Part shown: piece by piece, positions 24,936-31,716 of the stretch
Layout of the letters: each line of letters begins with the position of its first letter
Position numbering within the stretch: position 1 is the first letter of the stretch
IMG/VR virus record: IMGVR_UViG_3300032134_000210
Location: 1 to 39,587 of that record
Reading direction: 5' to 3' (one strand)
Source: a virus
Length of the DNA: 39,587 nucleotides
The notes under the pieces: model-generated
Told to the model about the DNA's origin: nothing
The model's input: only the letters and a program-made list of their open reading frames with translations
Database searches by the model: none
Program-made: the position numbers and the translations under genes

Positions 24936-25009
24936 TGGAGCGGGCAGAGGGAATCGAACCCTTCTCTGCTCAGCTTGGAAGGCTGGCGGCAAACCTTCTG
25001 CTTGCCCGC
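24936..25009 (-). tRNA. tRNA-Gly(TCC)-like, with encoded CCA
   Basis: The minus strand gives a 74-nucleotide tRNA shape: a perfect 7-bp acceptor stem (25003-25009 with 24940-24946), discriminator U, and a genomic CCA at 24936-24938. The anticodon loop C-T-T-C-C-A-A has anticodon TCC for Gly (GGA), and the T-loop is TTCGATT. The D-arm is short (3 bp), and single mismatches close the anticodon stem and the T stem. The total length equals that of a normal tRNA-Gly. Phage D3 also carries a tRNA for GGA. It may be a working phage tRNA or one that is decaying. Confidence 0.75.
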
Positions 25010-25010
25010 T

Positions 25011-25215
25011 TTGTGTGGGTCTTTCCCCACCTGTCAGCCGAAGACCATCCCAGCGCTGGCACCCAAACTGCACCAGTCTCGCCGATCAAGTCTCGCGCCA
25101 CCCACCAGCACAGTGAGGGAATGGATGCGCGGGCTGCCGGTGTTTTTCCGTACACCACACTACCGGCTAGCAGTGTCCAGGCGTTCCCGTTAGGGCTGCC
25201 CTGGCTGCAGTTGCG
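25011..25215. other. Non-coding gap between tRNA and the 79-residue gene
   Basis: I see no convincing reading frame with a Shine-Dalgarno on either strand. A plus-strand frame runs through it but is antisense to the late operon and has no start context. The segment probably serves as leader sequence for the tRNA/holin transcript. Confidence 0.4.
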
Positions 25216-25455
25216 TCAGGAAGCTGGGGAGATGTCCACGTAGTAGGCCTTGCCAACCTCAAGCTTCTCGGCTACCTCGGTGACGATCCCGGCGCGGAAG
25301 TGGCCATATGGCGTGTACTTCCCGTAGATCGAATCCTCGGTGGCGGGGTCGCTGGAGTAGACGGCGCCGAACTGGACAGTGCAGAGCTGGCCCTGGCTGT
25401 GTTCGTTCGGGGTCACTTCGTGGCAGATCATTTTGCAGCGCATGCGATTGAGCAT
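25216..25455 (-). CDS. Hypothetical 79-residue protein at the start of the late operon
   Basis: The ATG at 25455 has GGAG 8 bases upstream. The protein contains a C-K-M-I-C-H-E motif, a tyrosine-rich centre (Y-G-K-Y-T-P-Y-G-H-F) and a C-terminal segment K-A-Y-Y-V-D-I-S-P. It is soluble and slightly acidic, and of a type seen in Pseudomonas phages without known function. It is the first gene after the tandem terminators, so it depends on late readthrough. Confidence 0.65.
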   Translation of the reverse strand: MLNRMRCKMICHEVTPNEHSQGQLCTVQFGAVYSSDPATEDSIYGKYTPYGHFRAGIVTEVAEKLEVGKAYYVDISPAS

Positions 25456-25515
25456 AATTGGCTCTCCAGGTGAAGCAGGTTGGCCTATCAGTCTTTCGCC
25501 TGCTGGAAACGAAAA

Positions 25516-25534
25516 TCCCGGCGCTCGGCCGGGA
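25516..25534 (-). terminator. Second tandem terminator of the late leader
   Basis: A 7-bp TCCCGGC/GCCGGGA stem (25516-25522 with 25528-25534) is followed on the minus strand by TTTTC. It lies about 30 bases after the stronger terminator at 25566-25582 in the same transcript. Confidence 0.6.
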
Positions 25535-25565
25535 CTCTTGAGGCCCTCATGGGGCCAATAAAAAA

Positions 25566-25582
25566 CCCGGCACTTGGCCGGG
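25566..25582 (-). terminator. First terminator of the late leader (tR'-like)
   Basis: A 6-bp CCCGGC/GCCGGG stem with a 5-base loop is followed on the minus strand by six T residues (25560-25565). It is about 40-55 bases downstream of the predicted late promoter start. Confidence 0.8.
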
Positions 25583-25628
25583 CTTTAGTGGTCACTCCTC
25601 AACTAGCGCAGGAATGACAGGATGGGTG

Positions 25629-25658
25629 AATATTCGGCGAAGCGGCATGTCATGTCAA
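25629..25658 (-). promoter_or_regulatory. Candidate late promoter PR'
   Basis: On the minus strand there is a perfect -35 box TTGACA (25653-25658) and a -10-like AATATT (25629-25634) at 18-base spacing. It begins just beyond the stop codon of the Q-position gene and is followed by tandem terminators, matching the promoter/terminator pair used by lambda-type Q antitermination. Confidence 0.6.
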
Positions 25659-25663
25659 GCGAT

Positions 25664-26335
25664 CTATGCGGCGTCCTGGTCATCGAACAAAACACCCTCC
25701 TTGCTCAGGATCTCGCCTGCCTCCACCAGCGCTTCATCCACCATCTTGTCCAGCCCCTTGAAGATTTTGCGGCGCCAGTCTCGGCGGGTGCGCTCTGGAT
25801 TCCCATCGAGATCCCAGGTGTTCATGTCGTAGTTGTGCGCGGGCAGAATGATCACCCCTTCGCACGGCGCTTCCTGGCGCTGCTTCAGCTTTGTGTTGAT
25901 GACCTGCTGGGCTTTCGCAACGGCGGCCTTTCGCCAAGCAGGGGCATCGTCGTCAACCTCGAGCATCACCTTTTGCGAGGCCGGTCGCTCAGCGCCCCCG
26001 AGCTGCGGGTAGGCCCACGCGGTCACCGCCTTGGTTAGGAACAGCCTCGGCGCCGGCGAGGTCACATGCGCGACGATTCGGCCTATGGCCCCAACCTTGG
26101 AAGCCATGTGCGTCGAGTAGCGCGCATTCAGGGCCAGCCAATGCTTTTGGTCCAGACAGGAATGCAGCCTCCCGAACACCCAGCAGTCGGTGAGGAATGC
26201 CGCATCCTTGCCGACGATCTCGCCCTTCAGCTTGCTGGACTGCACCTTTGGGGTGTAGTCACAGCCGCCAGCGCTGTTGATCGTCTCGGATGCCAGCGCT
26301 CGAATTACTGCGGAAATCACGTCCCGATAGATCAT
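25664..26335 (-). CDS. Candidate late-gene regulator (Q position)
   Basis: This 223-residue protein is the last gene of the early arm, downstream of ninB and ninG and directly before the presumed late promoter. That is where lambda encodes antiterminator Q. A segment W-L-A-L-N-A-R-Y-S-T-H (about residues 66-76), followed by K-V-G-A-I-G-R-I, resembles regions of phage antitermination proteins, and the middle and C-terminal parts are rich in Lys/Arg. I do not see a clear zinc finger or HTH. The start at 26335 overlaps the preceding 48-residue gene by ATGA; an upstream extension in frame runs through that gene and is rejected. Functional assignment is by position. Confidence 0.6.
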   Translation of the reverse strand: MIYRDVISAVIRALASETINSAGGCDYTPKVQSSKLKGEIVGKDAAFLTDCWVFGRLHSCLDQKHWLALNARYSTHMASKVGAIGRIVAHVTSPAPRLFLTKAVTAWAYPQLGGAERPASQKVMLEVDDDAPAWRKAAVAKAQQVINTKLKQRQEAPCEGVIILPAHNYDMNTWDLDGNPERTRRDWRRKIFKGLDKMVDEALVEAGEILSKEGVLFDDQDAA

Positions 26336-26478
26336 TGCCCACCCCCTGCCCGCTTGGCCTTGCTCAAAATGAATTCTTCGTAGTTGCGCTTGCGGCGCAC
26401 TGCCCCAGCCCAGGACAGCGACACACCACCCACCACCATGAGGGTGGCCAAAATCAGGAATCCCCATGCTGGTGTCAT
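26332..26478 (-). CDS. Small single-span membrane protein
   Basis: This 48-residue ORF has one N-terminal membrane segment (W-G-F-L-I-L-A-T-L-M-V-V-G-G-V) and a basic cytoplasmic tail (V-R-R-K-R-N-Y...K-A-K-R). GGAGGG lies 9 bases upstream of ATG 26478. Both ends overlap neighbours as ATGA (ninG stop upstream, the Q-position gene start downstream), which strongly supports that it is translated. The function is unknown. Confidence 0.75.
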   Translation of the reverse strand: MTPAWGFLILATLMVVGGVSLSWAGAVRRKRNYEEFILSKAKRAGGGQ

Positions 26479-27077
26479 GCTGCTGCCCTCCGTAGGTCTT
26501 TGAGTTTTTGCCTGTACAGGGCCTTGATGGCCTGCAGGTCTTCGATGGTCAGGCGCTGGGGCTTATGAGGCCCTTCGAGCCAATCAACCTGGTCGGCTCC
26601 GATGCGCTTCACCAACCGGATGCGGTACTCGACCGCGTTCCCCGACAGGTTCCGGTTGCACTTCACGCACTGGCGGTGGACGTTGAGCGGCTCGAAGCGC
26701 AGCTCCGGGCAGGCGCCCACCGACCGGTAATGGCCGGCATCCCAGCGACTGCCGGTGATGAGGTCGTGGTCGCTCGGCAGTGAGTCGCAGCTGATGCACG
26801 GCAGGCCGGCGTCACGCTCGCGGATGTAGGCATTGAACGCCGTCTGCGCTTCGGCCATGTGCTCGCGGCGGGTCTTCAGCTTCTCTCGGCGCTCCTGCAG
26901 TTCTTGGCGGGCCTGCTTGGTGATCGCCTTGGCCGCAATCTTCTGCACCTTTGAATCCTTCGACATGGCCAGCGCACAGGCAATGCTGCACACCTTCTGC
27001 GTCGTCATAGATGGCTTGAAGCGCTGGCCGCAACCGGGCGCCTTGCACTTCTTCGGCTTGATCTCCTTGGCGAGCAT
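26475..27077 (-). CDS. ninG: NinG/Rap-like recombination protein
   Basis: This 200-residue protein has an N-terminal Cys cluster (C-K-A-P-G-C-G and C-S-I-A-C), a long charged helix, and a C-terminal C-I-S-C...D-A-G-H-Y-R-S-V-G-A-C-P...H-R-Q-C-V-K-C-N-R-N-L-S-G region typical of NinG. Lambda NinG (Rap) is a structure-specific nuclease that resolves branched recombination intermediates. I chose ATG 27077 over the GTG one codon upstream. The stop of the 31-residue gene upstream and this start share one base (TGATG). Confidence 0.85.
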   Translation of the reverse strand: MLAKEIKPKKCKAPGCGQRFKPSMTTQKVCSIACALAMSKDSKVQKIAAKAITKQARQELQERREKLKTRREHMAEAQTAFNAYIRERDAGLPCISCDSLPSDHDLITGSRWDAGHYRSVGACPELRFEPLNVHRQCVKCNRNLSGNAVEYRIRLVKRIGADQVDWLEGPHKPQRLTIEDLQAIKALYRQKLKDLRRAAA

Positions 27078-27172
27078 CACTTTCCCCCCATTAGCAGGCC
27101 GATCATGCAGGCGATGACGGCAGCGAAAGGCTCACCGGTGAGCGCCAATATCAGAGCGATGATCCAGATCAT
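27077..27172 (-). CDS. 31-residue hydrophobic microprotein
   Basis: The frame from ATG 27172 to TGA 27077 encodes a hydrophobic peptide (I-W-I-I-A-L-I-L-A-L, then A-A-V-I-A-C-M-I-G-L-L). The start overlaps the ninB stop as ATGA and the stop overlaps the ninG start as TGATG. Such tight coupling in a polycistronic message suggests real translation. It may be a membrane peptide or mainly a coupling device. Confidence 0.6.
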   Translation of the reverse strand: MIWIIALILALTGEPFAAVIACMIGLLMGGK

Positions 27173-27636
27173 GCCGCTGCCTCCCACTGCTCAAGCATCT
27201 GCCCTTTGGGCTCGCTCCAGCGCACGCCGCGCTCGGCGCCGAACACGTACATGCACTCGATCACATCGCCCAGCTCAGCTACGGACATGCGCCGGGTACT
27301 GACGCCCAGCATGACGACGCCTCCGTTGATGCCAGAGGCCATGCGCACCTCCTGGCGGGCTGCCGCGGTCATCAGCGCCTTCCAGTCCTCGCTGTCGAGC
27401 TTCTGCATGACGCCGTTCACCGGCCATTCAACCTGGCGGGCGATGTCGGCCAACATGGCCCAGAGCTTCGCGTTCTGCTCCAGGGTTCGGCGGGACTTCA
27501 CCGGGCGGACGATGATTTCAATAGCCCCAGACACGGCAAGCTCGGTGGCGAACAGGTAGGCCAGCCGGAACACGTCACGGACGCGGCTCGGGCCGGACGA
27601 CCAGAAGTGCCGAGGTTTTGCGATGACGTCAGTCAT
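27169..27636 (-). CDS. ninB: NinB-like recombination protein
   Basis: This 155-residue protein starts at 27636 with GGAGG upstream. It shows the NinB pattern: V-R-P-V-K-S-R-R-T-L-E-Q-N-A-K-L-W-A-M-L-A-D-I near residues 43-65, then W-P-V-N-G-V and the closing G-D-V-I-E-C-M-Y-V-F-G-A-E-R-G-V-R-W. Lambda NinB (Orf) binds single-stranded DNA and SSB and replaces RecFOR in phage recombination. It forms a block with NinG. Confidence 0.85.
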   Translation of the reverse strand: MTDVIAKPRHFWSSGPSRVRDVFRLAYLFATELAVSGAIEIIVRPVKSRRTLEQNAKLWAMLADIARQVEWPVNGVMQKLDSEDWKALMTAAARQEVRMASGINGGVVMLGVSTRRMSVAELGDVIECMYVFGAERGVRWSEPKGQMLEQWEAAA

Positions 27637-28471
27637 GGTCCGCCTCCTTGGCCATGGCCGCCTCAATGATCTCGTCAATGTTGTCGCAGTAGCCGTAGAT
27701 GTCCTGCACATCTGGCAGGCCATTGACTACGTCACGGACAGCGCACCTGATGTTTCCATCAACTTGCACGCTGATTTTGCCTAGGGCTTTGCGCAGCGCC
27801 TCGTTCTCGGCCTTCAGGTCATCGATGATCTGCTCGTAACGGACCTGGCCAGACCTGTAGTCTTCATTCTCAGCCCTGAGCTGGTCACGCTGCCGCATCT
27901 GCGCATCGCGCTCGGCAAGGAATGCGGTGCGCCAGGCTTCATGCCGCTCGATCTCCGCGAGCAGGGCCAGGACAACTGAGGGGTTGGCGGAGGCCATGAA
28001 TTCAGCATTCGCGATCTGTTCGCCCTGGACCATCCAGTCTGCGCCGGTTGCCATTGCTATCTGCTGGCGACCCGCGCCGTTTGCGAACTGAATCACCGGA
28101 CCCGCCTGAATCATGCCGAAACGCTCGTGACTCCATTCGCCCTGCGTGGCAGCCTCGGCCAGCGACTTGAGTTTCGCTTTGTCGATGGTCATGACGCCAC
28201 CTTCAGGCCCTGCCTCGATGGCATCCACTGCTTCGCCACGCATATCGTTCCAGCCACTCTGGAAGCAGGCGTAAGGTGGCGCTCCGATTTCTGACGGAAG
28301 CTCCACCACCACGGCCTCGCGGGAGGCCTGCCAGATCATGAAATAGATCGGGTAAGGGTGGATAAGCTGGATTTCGCACCACGCTGCGAACTCTGGATAG
28401 CCCGGATGGCCAGTGACTTCCCGCTGAACCAGCGAAGCCAGGTCATTTCCCGTCTTGTTGGTATCGGTCAT
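27629..28471 (-). CDS. Ea22-like early protein with coiled coil
   Basis: This 280-residue protein has two parts. Residues about 1-92 form a small domain with F-A-A-W-C-E-I-Q and W-N-D-M-R-G-E-A-V. Residues about 94-175 resemble the Ea22-like domain (I-D-K-A-K-L-K-S-L-A-E-A-A-T-Q-G-E-W, later N-A-E-F-M-A-S-A-N-P-S-V-V-L-A-L-L-A-E-I). A coiled coil follows at about 178-232. Ea22 of lambda is an early protein that influences lysogenisation. The first domain also occurs separately in other phages, so this may be a fusion of two early genes. The function is uncertain. Confidence 0.65.
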   Translation of the reverse strand: MTDTNKTGNDLASLVQREVTGHPGYPEFAAWCEIQLIHPYPIYFMIWQASREAVVVELPSEIGAPPYACFQSGWNDMRGEAVDAIEAGPEGGVMTIDKAKLKSLAEAATQGEWSHERFGMIQAGPVIQFANGAGRQQIAMATGADWMVQGEQIANAEFMASANPSVVLALLAEIERHEAWRTAFLAERDAQMRQRDQLRAENEDYRSGQVRYEQIIDDLKAENEALRKALGKISVQVDGNIRCAVRDVVNGLPDVQDIYGYCDNIDEIIEAAMAKEADHD

Positions 28472-28773
28472 GGCGCCACCTCATCCCAGCGAACCTCAAG
28501 CCACATATCCACGAACTGACGCTCTACGGCCTGCACGGTGCAGCCATAGCCCAAGGCGCGCAGCTCCTTGAGGATGGCCTTGCACAGCTCCGGGTAATCC
28601 TTCTCGCTGCAATAGCAGCTGGTGCCGAATCCGTAATCGCGGATCGTGTACTCGTACTTGCCAGCCTCGGCAGCCTTGGCAATTCCGGCCAGGATGGTAT
28701 CCACGGCGAACGCTGGGTCTTTGGCGCGGGCGATGTCGCGCGCTTTGGATGCGGTCATCTTGTTGGTGTCCAT
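28468..28773 (-). CDS. Hypothetical 101-residue early protein
   Basis: This soluble protein has a helical N-terminus (T-A-S-K-A-R-D-I-A-R), a middle with Y-T-I-R-D-Y-G-F-G-T-S-C-Y-C and an acidic C-terminus. It overlaps the Ea22-like gene by 4 bases and the preceding gene by 1 base, so it belongs to the same operon. No function can be proposed. Confidence 0.65.
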   Translation of the reverse strand: MDTNKMTASKARDIARAKDPAFAVDTILAGIAKAAEAGKYEYTIRDYGFGTSCYCSEKDYPELCKAILKELRALGYGCTVQAVERQFVDMWLEVRWDEVAP

Positions 28774-28985
28774 CAGTGCTTCTCCTCGCCGCCCAAGTCG
28801 ACTTCCTGAACTTCGAACTTCAAGCGCGGCTCATCATCCGCGTAGAGCTCCCGCCATTGCTCGGCAAGGCTTGCGCAAGGGTTTCCAAGTCGCTTCTTTC
28901 CAGCGGCCTGATAGGCATCGTCCTTGTCGGTGAACCCCACGCATTCGGTGCGGCCCTTGTTCCAGACCAGATAAACTTTGCTCAC
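28773..28985 (-). CDS. Hypothetical 70-residue early protein
   Basis: The start is GTG at 28985, overlapping the stop of the 20-residue ORF as GTGA. The N-terminus S-K-V-Y-L-V-W-N-K-G and the pattern G-F-T-D-K-D-D-A-Y-Q-A-A-G suggest a small alpha/beta protein. No function can be assigned. Confidence 0.6.
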   Translation of the reverse strand: MSKVYLVWNKGRTECVGFTDKDDAYQAAGKKRLGNPCASLAEQWRELYADDEPRLKFEVQEVDLGGEEKH

Positions 28986-29044
28986 ACCCCCTCCCCGGCC
29001 GGCTGCCCGGCGCGCTTGATGTTCAACTTGGCCAGCAGGCTCAT
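28982..29044 (-). CDS. 20-residue coupled micro-ORF
   Basis: ATG 29044 overlaps the stop of the replication-partner gene as ATGA, and its own stop overlaps the next GTG start as GTGA. GGAAG lies 7 bases before the start. The peptide is basic (M-S-L-L-A-K-L-N-I-K-R-A-G-Q). It may be a real microprotein or a relay that passes ribosomes to the next gene. Confidence 0.5.
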   Translation of the reverse strand: MSLLAKLNIKRAGQPAGEGV

Positions 29045-29823
29045 TGGCTCTTCCTCATGAGTTCGGCAATGGCCTCGCGGGCCTTACGCTTGCGCAGGTA
29101 GGTATCGACGCGGATCACTTTCGATTCCTTGAGGCGCTCTTTCTCTTTGCGCTCCTTGGCGGCGTCGATGATTTCGCGGACCTCGGCAAGCTTTTCGCGG
29201 ACCTTGGGACTGACCTTGGCCCGCACTTCACCGGTGAGTAGGCCGGCAATGGCCTGACCGTCGTCGGTGATCGGCGCGATGCGCAGGTCGGCCAAGTACT
29301 TGGCCCCTGTCTCGCGGGTGATGAGCTGGGCGCGGACGGCGGATTCGATTGCCGTTACCCGGCGCCCGGCGTCGTAGCCCAGCGAAACCTCCCACTTGGC
29401 CGGCTGGTCCTCGGCACGGGCAAAGCTCACCAGGCGCTCGTAGGCGCTCATGAACGCCATCCGGGCGCCGACCTTGTCGCCGGCCTCGAGGATGGGCTCG
29501 GAGGCGATCATGGCCTGGCGGATTTCTGTGGTGAGCACCACGGTCTCGTGCTCATCACTGGCCGCCAGGGCGATCGACCACGCTTCATCCTTGCCGGGGC
29601 GGGTGTCGGCAGCGTGGATGTGCTTGAGGACCATGCCGAGCGAAAGGCGCCCGGCAGGCTCCCTGCGGCACGAACGCAGTGCACCGATGATGGCGGCAGG
29701 GTCATACGCCGAAAGATCCTCAGCGATGAGCTGAGCGCCTCCAGCGCTGATGGTCTGACCCATCGCCTCGGCAGTCGCGCAGATTGCGCCGGCCAGTTCG
29801 GCTTGTTGCTCAGAGGAAAGCAT
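29041..29823 (-). CDS. Replication-associated protein downstream of the O-like gene
   Basis: This 260-residue protein begins at ATG 29823 behind AGGAGGAC. It lies where lambda has helicase loader P. The N-terminal half (S-A-Y-D-P-A-A-I-I-G-A-L-R-S-C-R-R-E, then G-R-L-S-L-G-M-V-L-K-H-I, and R-P-G-K-D-E-A-W) is a pattern common near phage replication genes; the C-terminal third is a long basic helix. There is no Walker motif, so it is not a DnaC-type ATPase. A helicase-loading role is possible but unproven. Confidence 0.6.
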   Translation of the reverse strand: MLSSEQQAELAGAICATAEAMGQTISAGGAQLIAEDLSAYDPAAIIGALRSCRREPAGRLSLGMVLKHIHAADTRPGKDEAWSIALAASDEHETVVLTTEIRQAMIASEPILEAGDKVGARMAFMSAYERLVSFARAEDQPAKWEVSLGYDAGRRVTAIESAVRAQLITRETGAKYLADLRIAPITDDGQAIAGLLTGEVRAKVSPKVREKLAEVREIIDAAKERKEKERLKESKVIRVDTYLRKRKAREAIAELMRKSQ

Positions 29824-30754
29824 TGCGCTGTCCTCCTTTGCCGTTGAGGATCGCGTCAGCTGCTTCCTGTGCCGCGTTGATGTTCGCCTGGGTCTGCTCC
29901 TGCTGGCGGGCAGTGGTGGCATTCATCTGGCGGTTGGTGACCCATTGGGTATGGTAGGCCTCGGCCTTGGCCAGCAGGTCGCCCAGGTTGTGGCAGCCGT
30001 TGATCAACCGGGCGTCGTTGATCGTCAGGAAGTACGCGGCCACATGGTGAGCCACGTCGATCCCGAGGCGGCTGATCAGCTGCCCAACCTGCCCGCCTGC
30101 CTTGGCGTTCCATACCGGCCACGCGTGGTAGCGCTTGCGATAGGCCATCGCATAGTTGGCCCAAGCCTTGAAGGTTTTGCAGGACTGGTCTTTCGGGCCA
30201 GGCATATCCTCAGGGATTGCGCAGCGTGGTTGCGGTACCAGTGCGATGACCTTGCCGGCGCTCTCTCCCGCTTCAGCGGGTGGGGCGCAATGCTCAAGAT
30301 CAGTACTTGCTTCTTCTTCAGTGGGTTGCTGAAGATCATTCTTTATTAGTGGGGGATTTTCCGGCGCCGGTTTTGCCGGGGCCGGTTTAGCCGTCGCCGG
30401 GTTTTCCGGCTGTGGTGAACCCATAGACGGATTATCCGTCTGTGGTCGCTCGCACACGGTGTAGGCCATGCCGTTGAACGAACCGCCGTCATTGCGCGCA
30501 CGGTCAACAGCCATGTAACCAGCTGCCTCAAGCTCCTTGATGATCACGCGCACAGCATCACGGCCGCTGGACTTGCCAATAGCCTTGCTGGTCTGCTTGA
30601 TCAGGTGGGCGACGGAAACCTCCCAGTTGTCCGGCTTGCCCAGCAGGAAGATCAGCAGGCCACGAGCACCCCACGAAAGGCGTTCGTCTTCGCTGATGGA
30701 CTTGTCCAGGGTGTAGAACTTCGTTTCAGGCCGAGGGGCACGGATGATGCTCAT
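29810..30754 (-). CDS. Replication initiator (lambda O-like)
   Basis: This 314-residue protein has an N-terminal winged-helix domain of the phage replisome-organiser type (residues about 1-105: T-L-D-K-S-I-S-E-D-E-R-L-S-W-G-A-R-G-L-L). A proline/alanine-rich linker follows at about 110-145 with repeated P-A-P/A-K-P units, then a C-terminal domain that probably binds the helicase machinery. The linker is encoded by repeats that look like initiator-binding iterons, as in lambda O. It overlaps the HNH gene upstream (ATGA) and the next gene downstream by 14 bases. Confidence 0.8.
   Translation of the reverse strand: MSIIRAPRPETKFYTLDKSISEDERLSWGARGLLIFLLGKPDNWEVSVAHLIKQTSKAIGKSSGRDAVRVIIKELEAAGYMAVDRARNDGGSFNGMAYTVCERPQTDNPSMGSPQPENPATAKPAPAKPAPENPPLIKNDLQQPTEEEASTDLEHCAPPAEAGESAGKVIALVPQPRCAIPEDMPGPKDQSCKTFKAWANYAMAYRKRYHAWPVWNAKAGGQVGQLISRLGIDVAHHVAAYFLTINDARLINGCHNLGDLLAKAEAYHTQWVTNRQMNATTARQQEQTQANINAAQEAADAILNGKGGQRNAFL
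30356..30441. repeat. Iteron-like repeats: candidate replication origin
   Basis: Four near-identical units with a 14-15 base period start at about 30357, 30371, 30386 and 30401, each with the core TTTTSCCGG...CCGG or a close variant. They are followed by a 7-bp palindrome AGACGGA/TCCGTCT (30425-30441). An AT-rich stretch (30331-30355) flanks the other side and could be the unwinding element. The block lies inside the O-like gene, exactly as the lambda origin does. Confidence 0.6.
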
Positions 30755-31119
30755 TCCATCACCTCGAAATAGAATTTGTGCTCCTTGTCGAAGCCGAGGA
30801 CAGGGAATGCGCCCGCAGCCTTCAGGTAGAGCAGTTGGGAATGGCCGAAGACAGGCTCGCCAGTAACCGATTTCGCAATCAGGTACATGCGGTAGTCCTC
30901 AACCGTTTTCGCCCCTTTTGCGCCGTTGCAGGGGTTGCAGGCTGGCATCAGGTTCTCGATCCGATTCGAGCCGCCGTGCTTGCGCGCGGTTACGTGGTCG
31001 ACAGCGAATGTCAGCAGTTCGACAGGCGTTCCGCAGTACGAGCAGCGCCCGCCAGTTTTGGCGTACACGCGCTCGCGCTTGGTGTTCTTCATGGCCTTTA
31101 CCATCAATTCCATGCTCAT
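30751..31119 (-). CDS. HNH endonuclease domain protein
   Basis: This 122-residue protein has the HNH core between paired Cys motifs: C-S-Y-C-G (26-30), F-A-V-D-H-V near residues 38-43, N-R-I-E-N-L-M-P-A-C-N-P-C-N-G-A-K-G (52-69). It is a likely metal-dependent nuclease. It sits before the O-like gene, with ATGA overlaps on both sides, so it appears to be part of the early operon and not an inserted homing endonuclease. Confidence 0.8.
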   Translation of the reverse strand: MSMELMVKAMKNTKRERVYAKTGGRCSYCGTPVELLTFAVDHVTARKHGGSNRIENLMPACNPCNGAKGAKTVEDYRMYLIAKSVTGEPVFGHSQLLYLKAAGAFPVLGFDKEHKFYFEVME

Positions 31120-31367
31120 GACGGCTCATTCCCTTCACGCATGGCGCGCAGCTTGTCGCGCTGGATGATTTCGGTGCAATTGGCGTTTCCGTAGAAGCAG
31201 GCGTCTGGCATGCCTTTCGGATCGGAAAGGCAGCAGTCGGAGCAGATCCAGCCACATTCGCCACGGGCGGCTTGGTCGGTCCAGTCACGCATCTGCTTGT
31301 TCATTCCATCCAGGTAGGCGGGGAACTCGCTGGCTGGCATCTCGGTTACTTTCACGAAGTCGCTCAT
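31116..31367 (-). CDS. Cys-rich hypothetical early protein
   Basis: This 83-residue protein starts at ATG 31367 and has a cluster of Cys residues (G-E-C-G-W-I-C-S-D-C-C, later D-A-C-F-Y-G-N-A-N-C) that could bind a metal. It overlaps both neighbours as ATGA or similar. The upstream in-frame extension is rejected because it lies inside the preceding gene. The function is unknown. Confidence 0.65.
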   Translation of the reverse strand: MSDFVKVTEMPASEFPAYLDGMNKQMRDWTDQAARGECGWICSDCCLSDPKGMPDACFYGNANCTEIIQRDKLRAMREGNEPS

Positions 31368-31714
31368 GCTGCACCCCGCACGGCCTTGTCGTGGGTGTGC
31401 AGGCCATCCCCGGCGCATTCACATGCAGCGGCGAGGGACGCTACAGCCCGCTCATGGCGGCGCCTTGCGTTGTACTCGGCCTTCTTCGCCGCCTGGACAC
31501 GTTCGTATTGGGAGTTGGTGAACATCATCACCGGCAGGAAGGCGTCGTTATCTGGATCGAATTTCCCCTCTGGCCGGCCATGGGCCTGGAAGTAGGTGTC
31601 GTACATCGAGCGCAGCTCAGCCTTGAGGGCCTTGGTTGCAGTCGAAGCCTTATGCAGATCAAGGGCCGTCATGGCCGCCCGCTCTACCAGTTGCTGATAG
31701 GTAATGGTGGGCAT
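31364..31714 (-). CDS. Hypothetical 116-residue early protein
   Basis: This is a mostly helical soluble protein with an N-terminal helix (Y-Q-Q-L-V-E-R-A-A-M-T-A-L-D-L-H) and a basic central region (A-K-K-A-E-Y-N-A-R-R-R-H-E-R). It follows the KilA-N gene and overlaps the Cys-rich gene. No family is recognised. Confidence 0.6.
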   Translation of the reverse strand: MPTITYQQLVERAAMTALDLHKASTATKALKAELRSMYDTYFQAHGRPEGKFDPDNDAFLPVMMFTNSQYERVQAAKKAEYNARRRHERAVASLAAACECAGDGLHTHDKAVRGAA

Positions 31715-31716
31715 GG

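Noticed and set aside
24936-25009. tRNA as the prophage attachment site
   Set aside because: It lies inside the late region, transcribed with the phage genes, and no integrase is next to it.
25566-25582. CRISPR-like repeats among the GC-rich hairpins
   Set aside because: The hairpins differ in sequence and spacing and behave as terminators; no array of repeats and spacers exists in the window.
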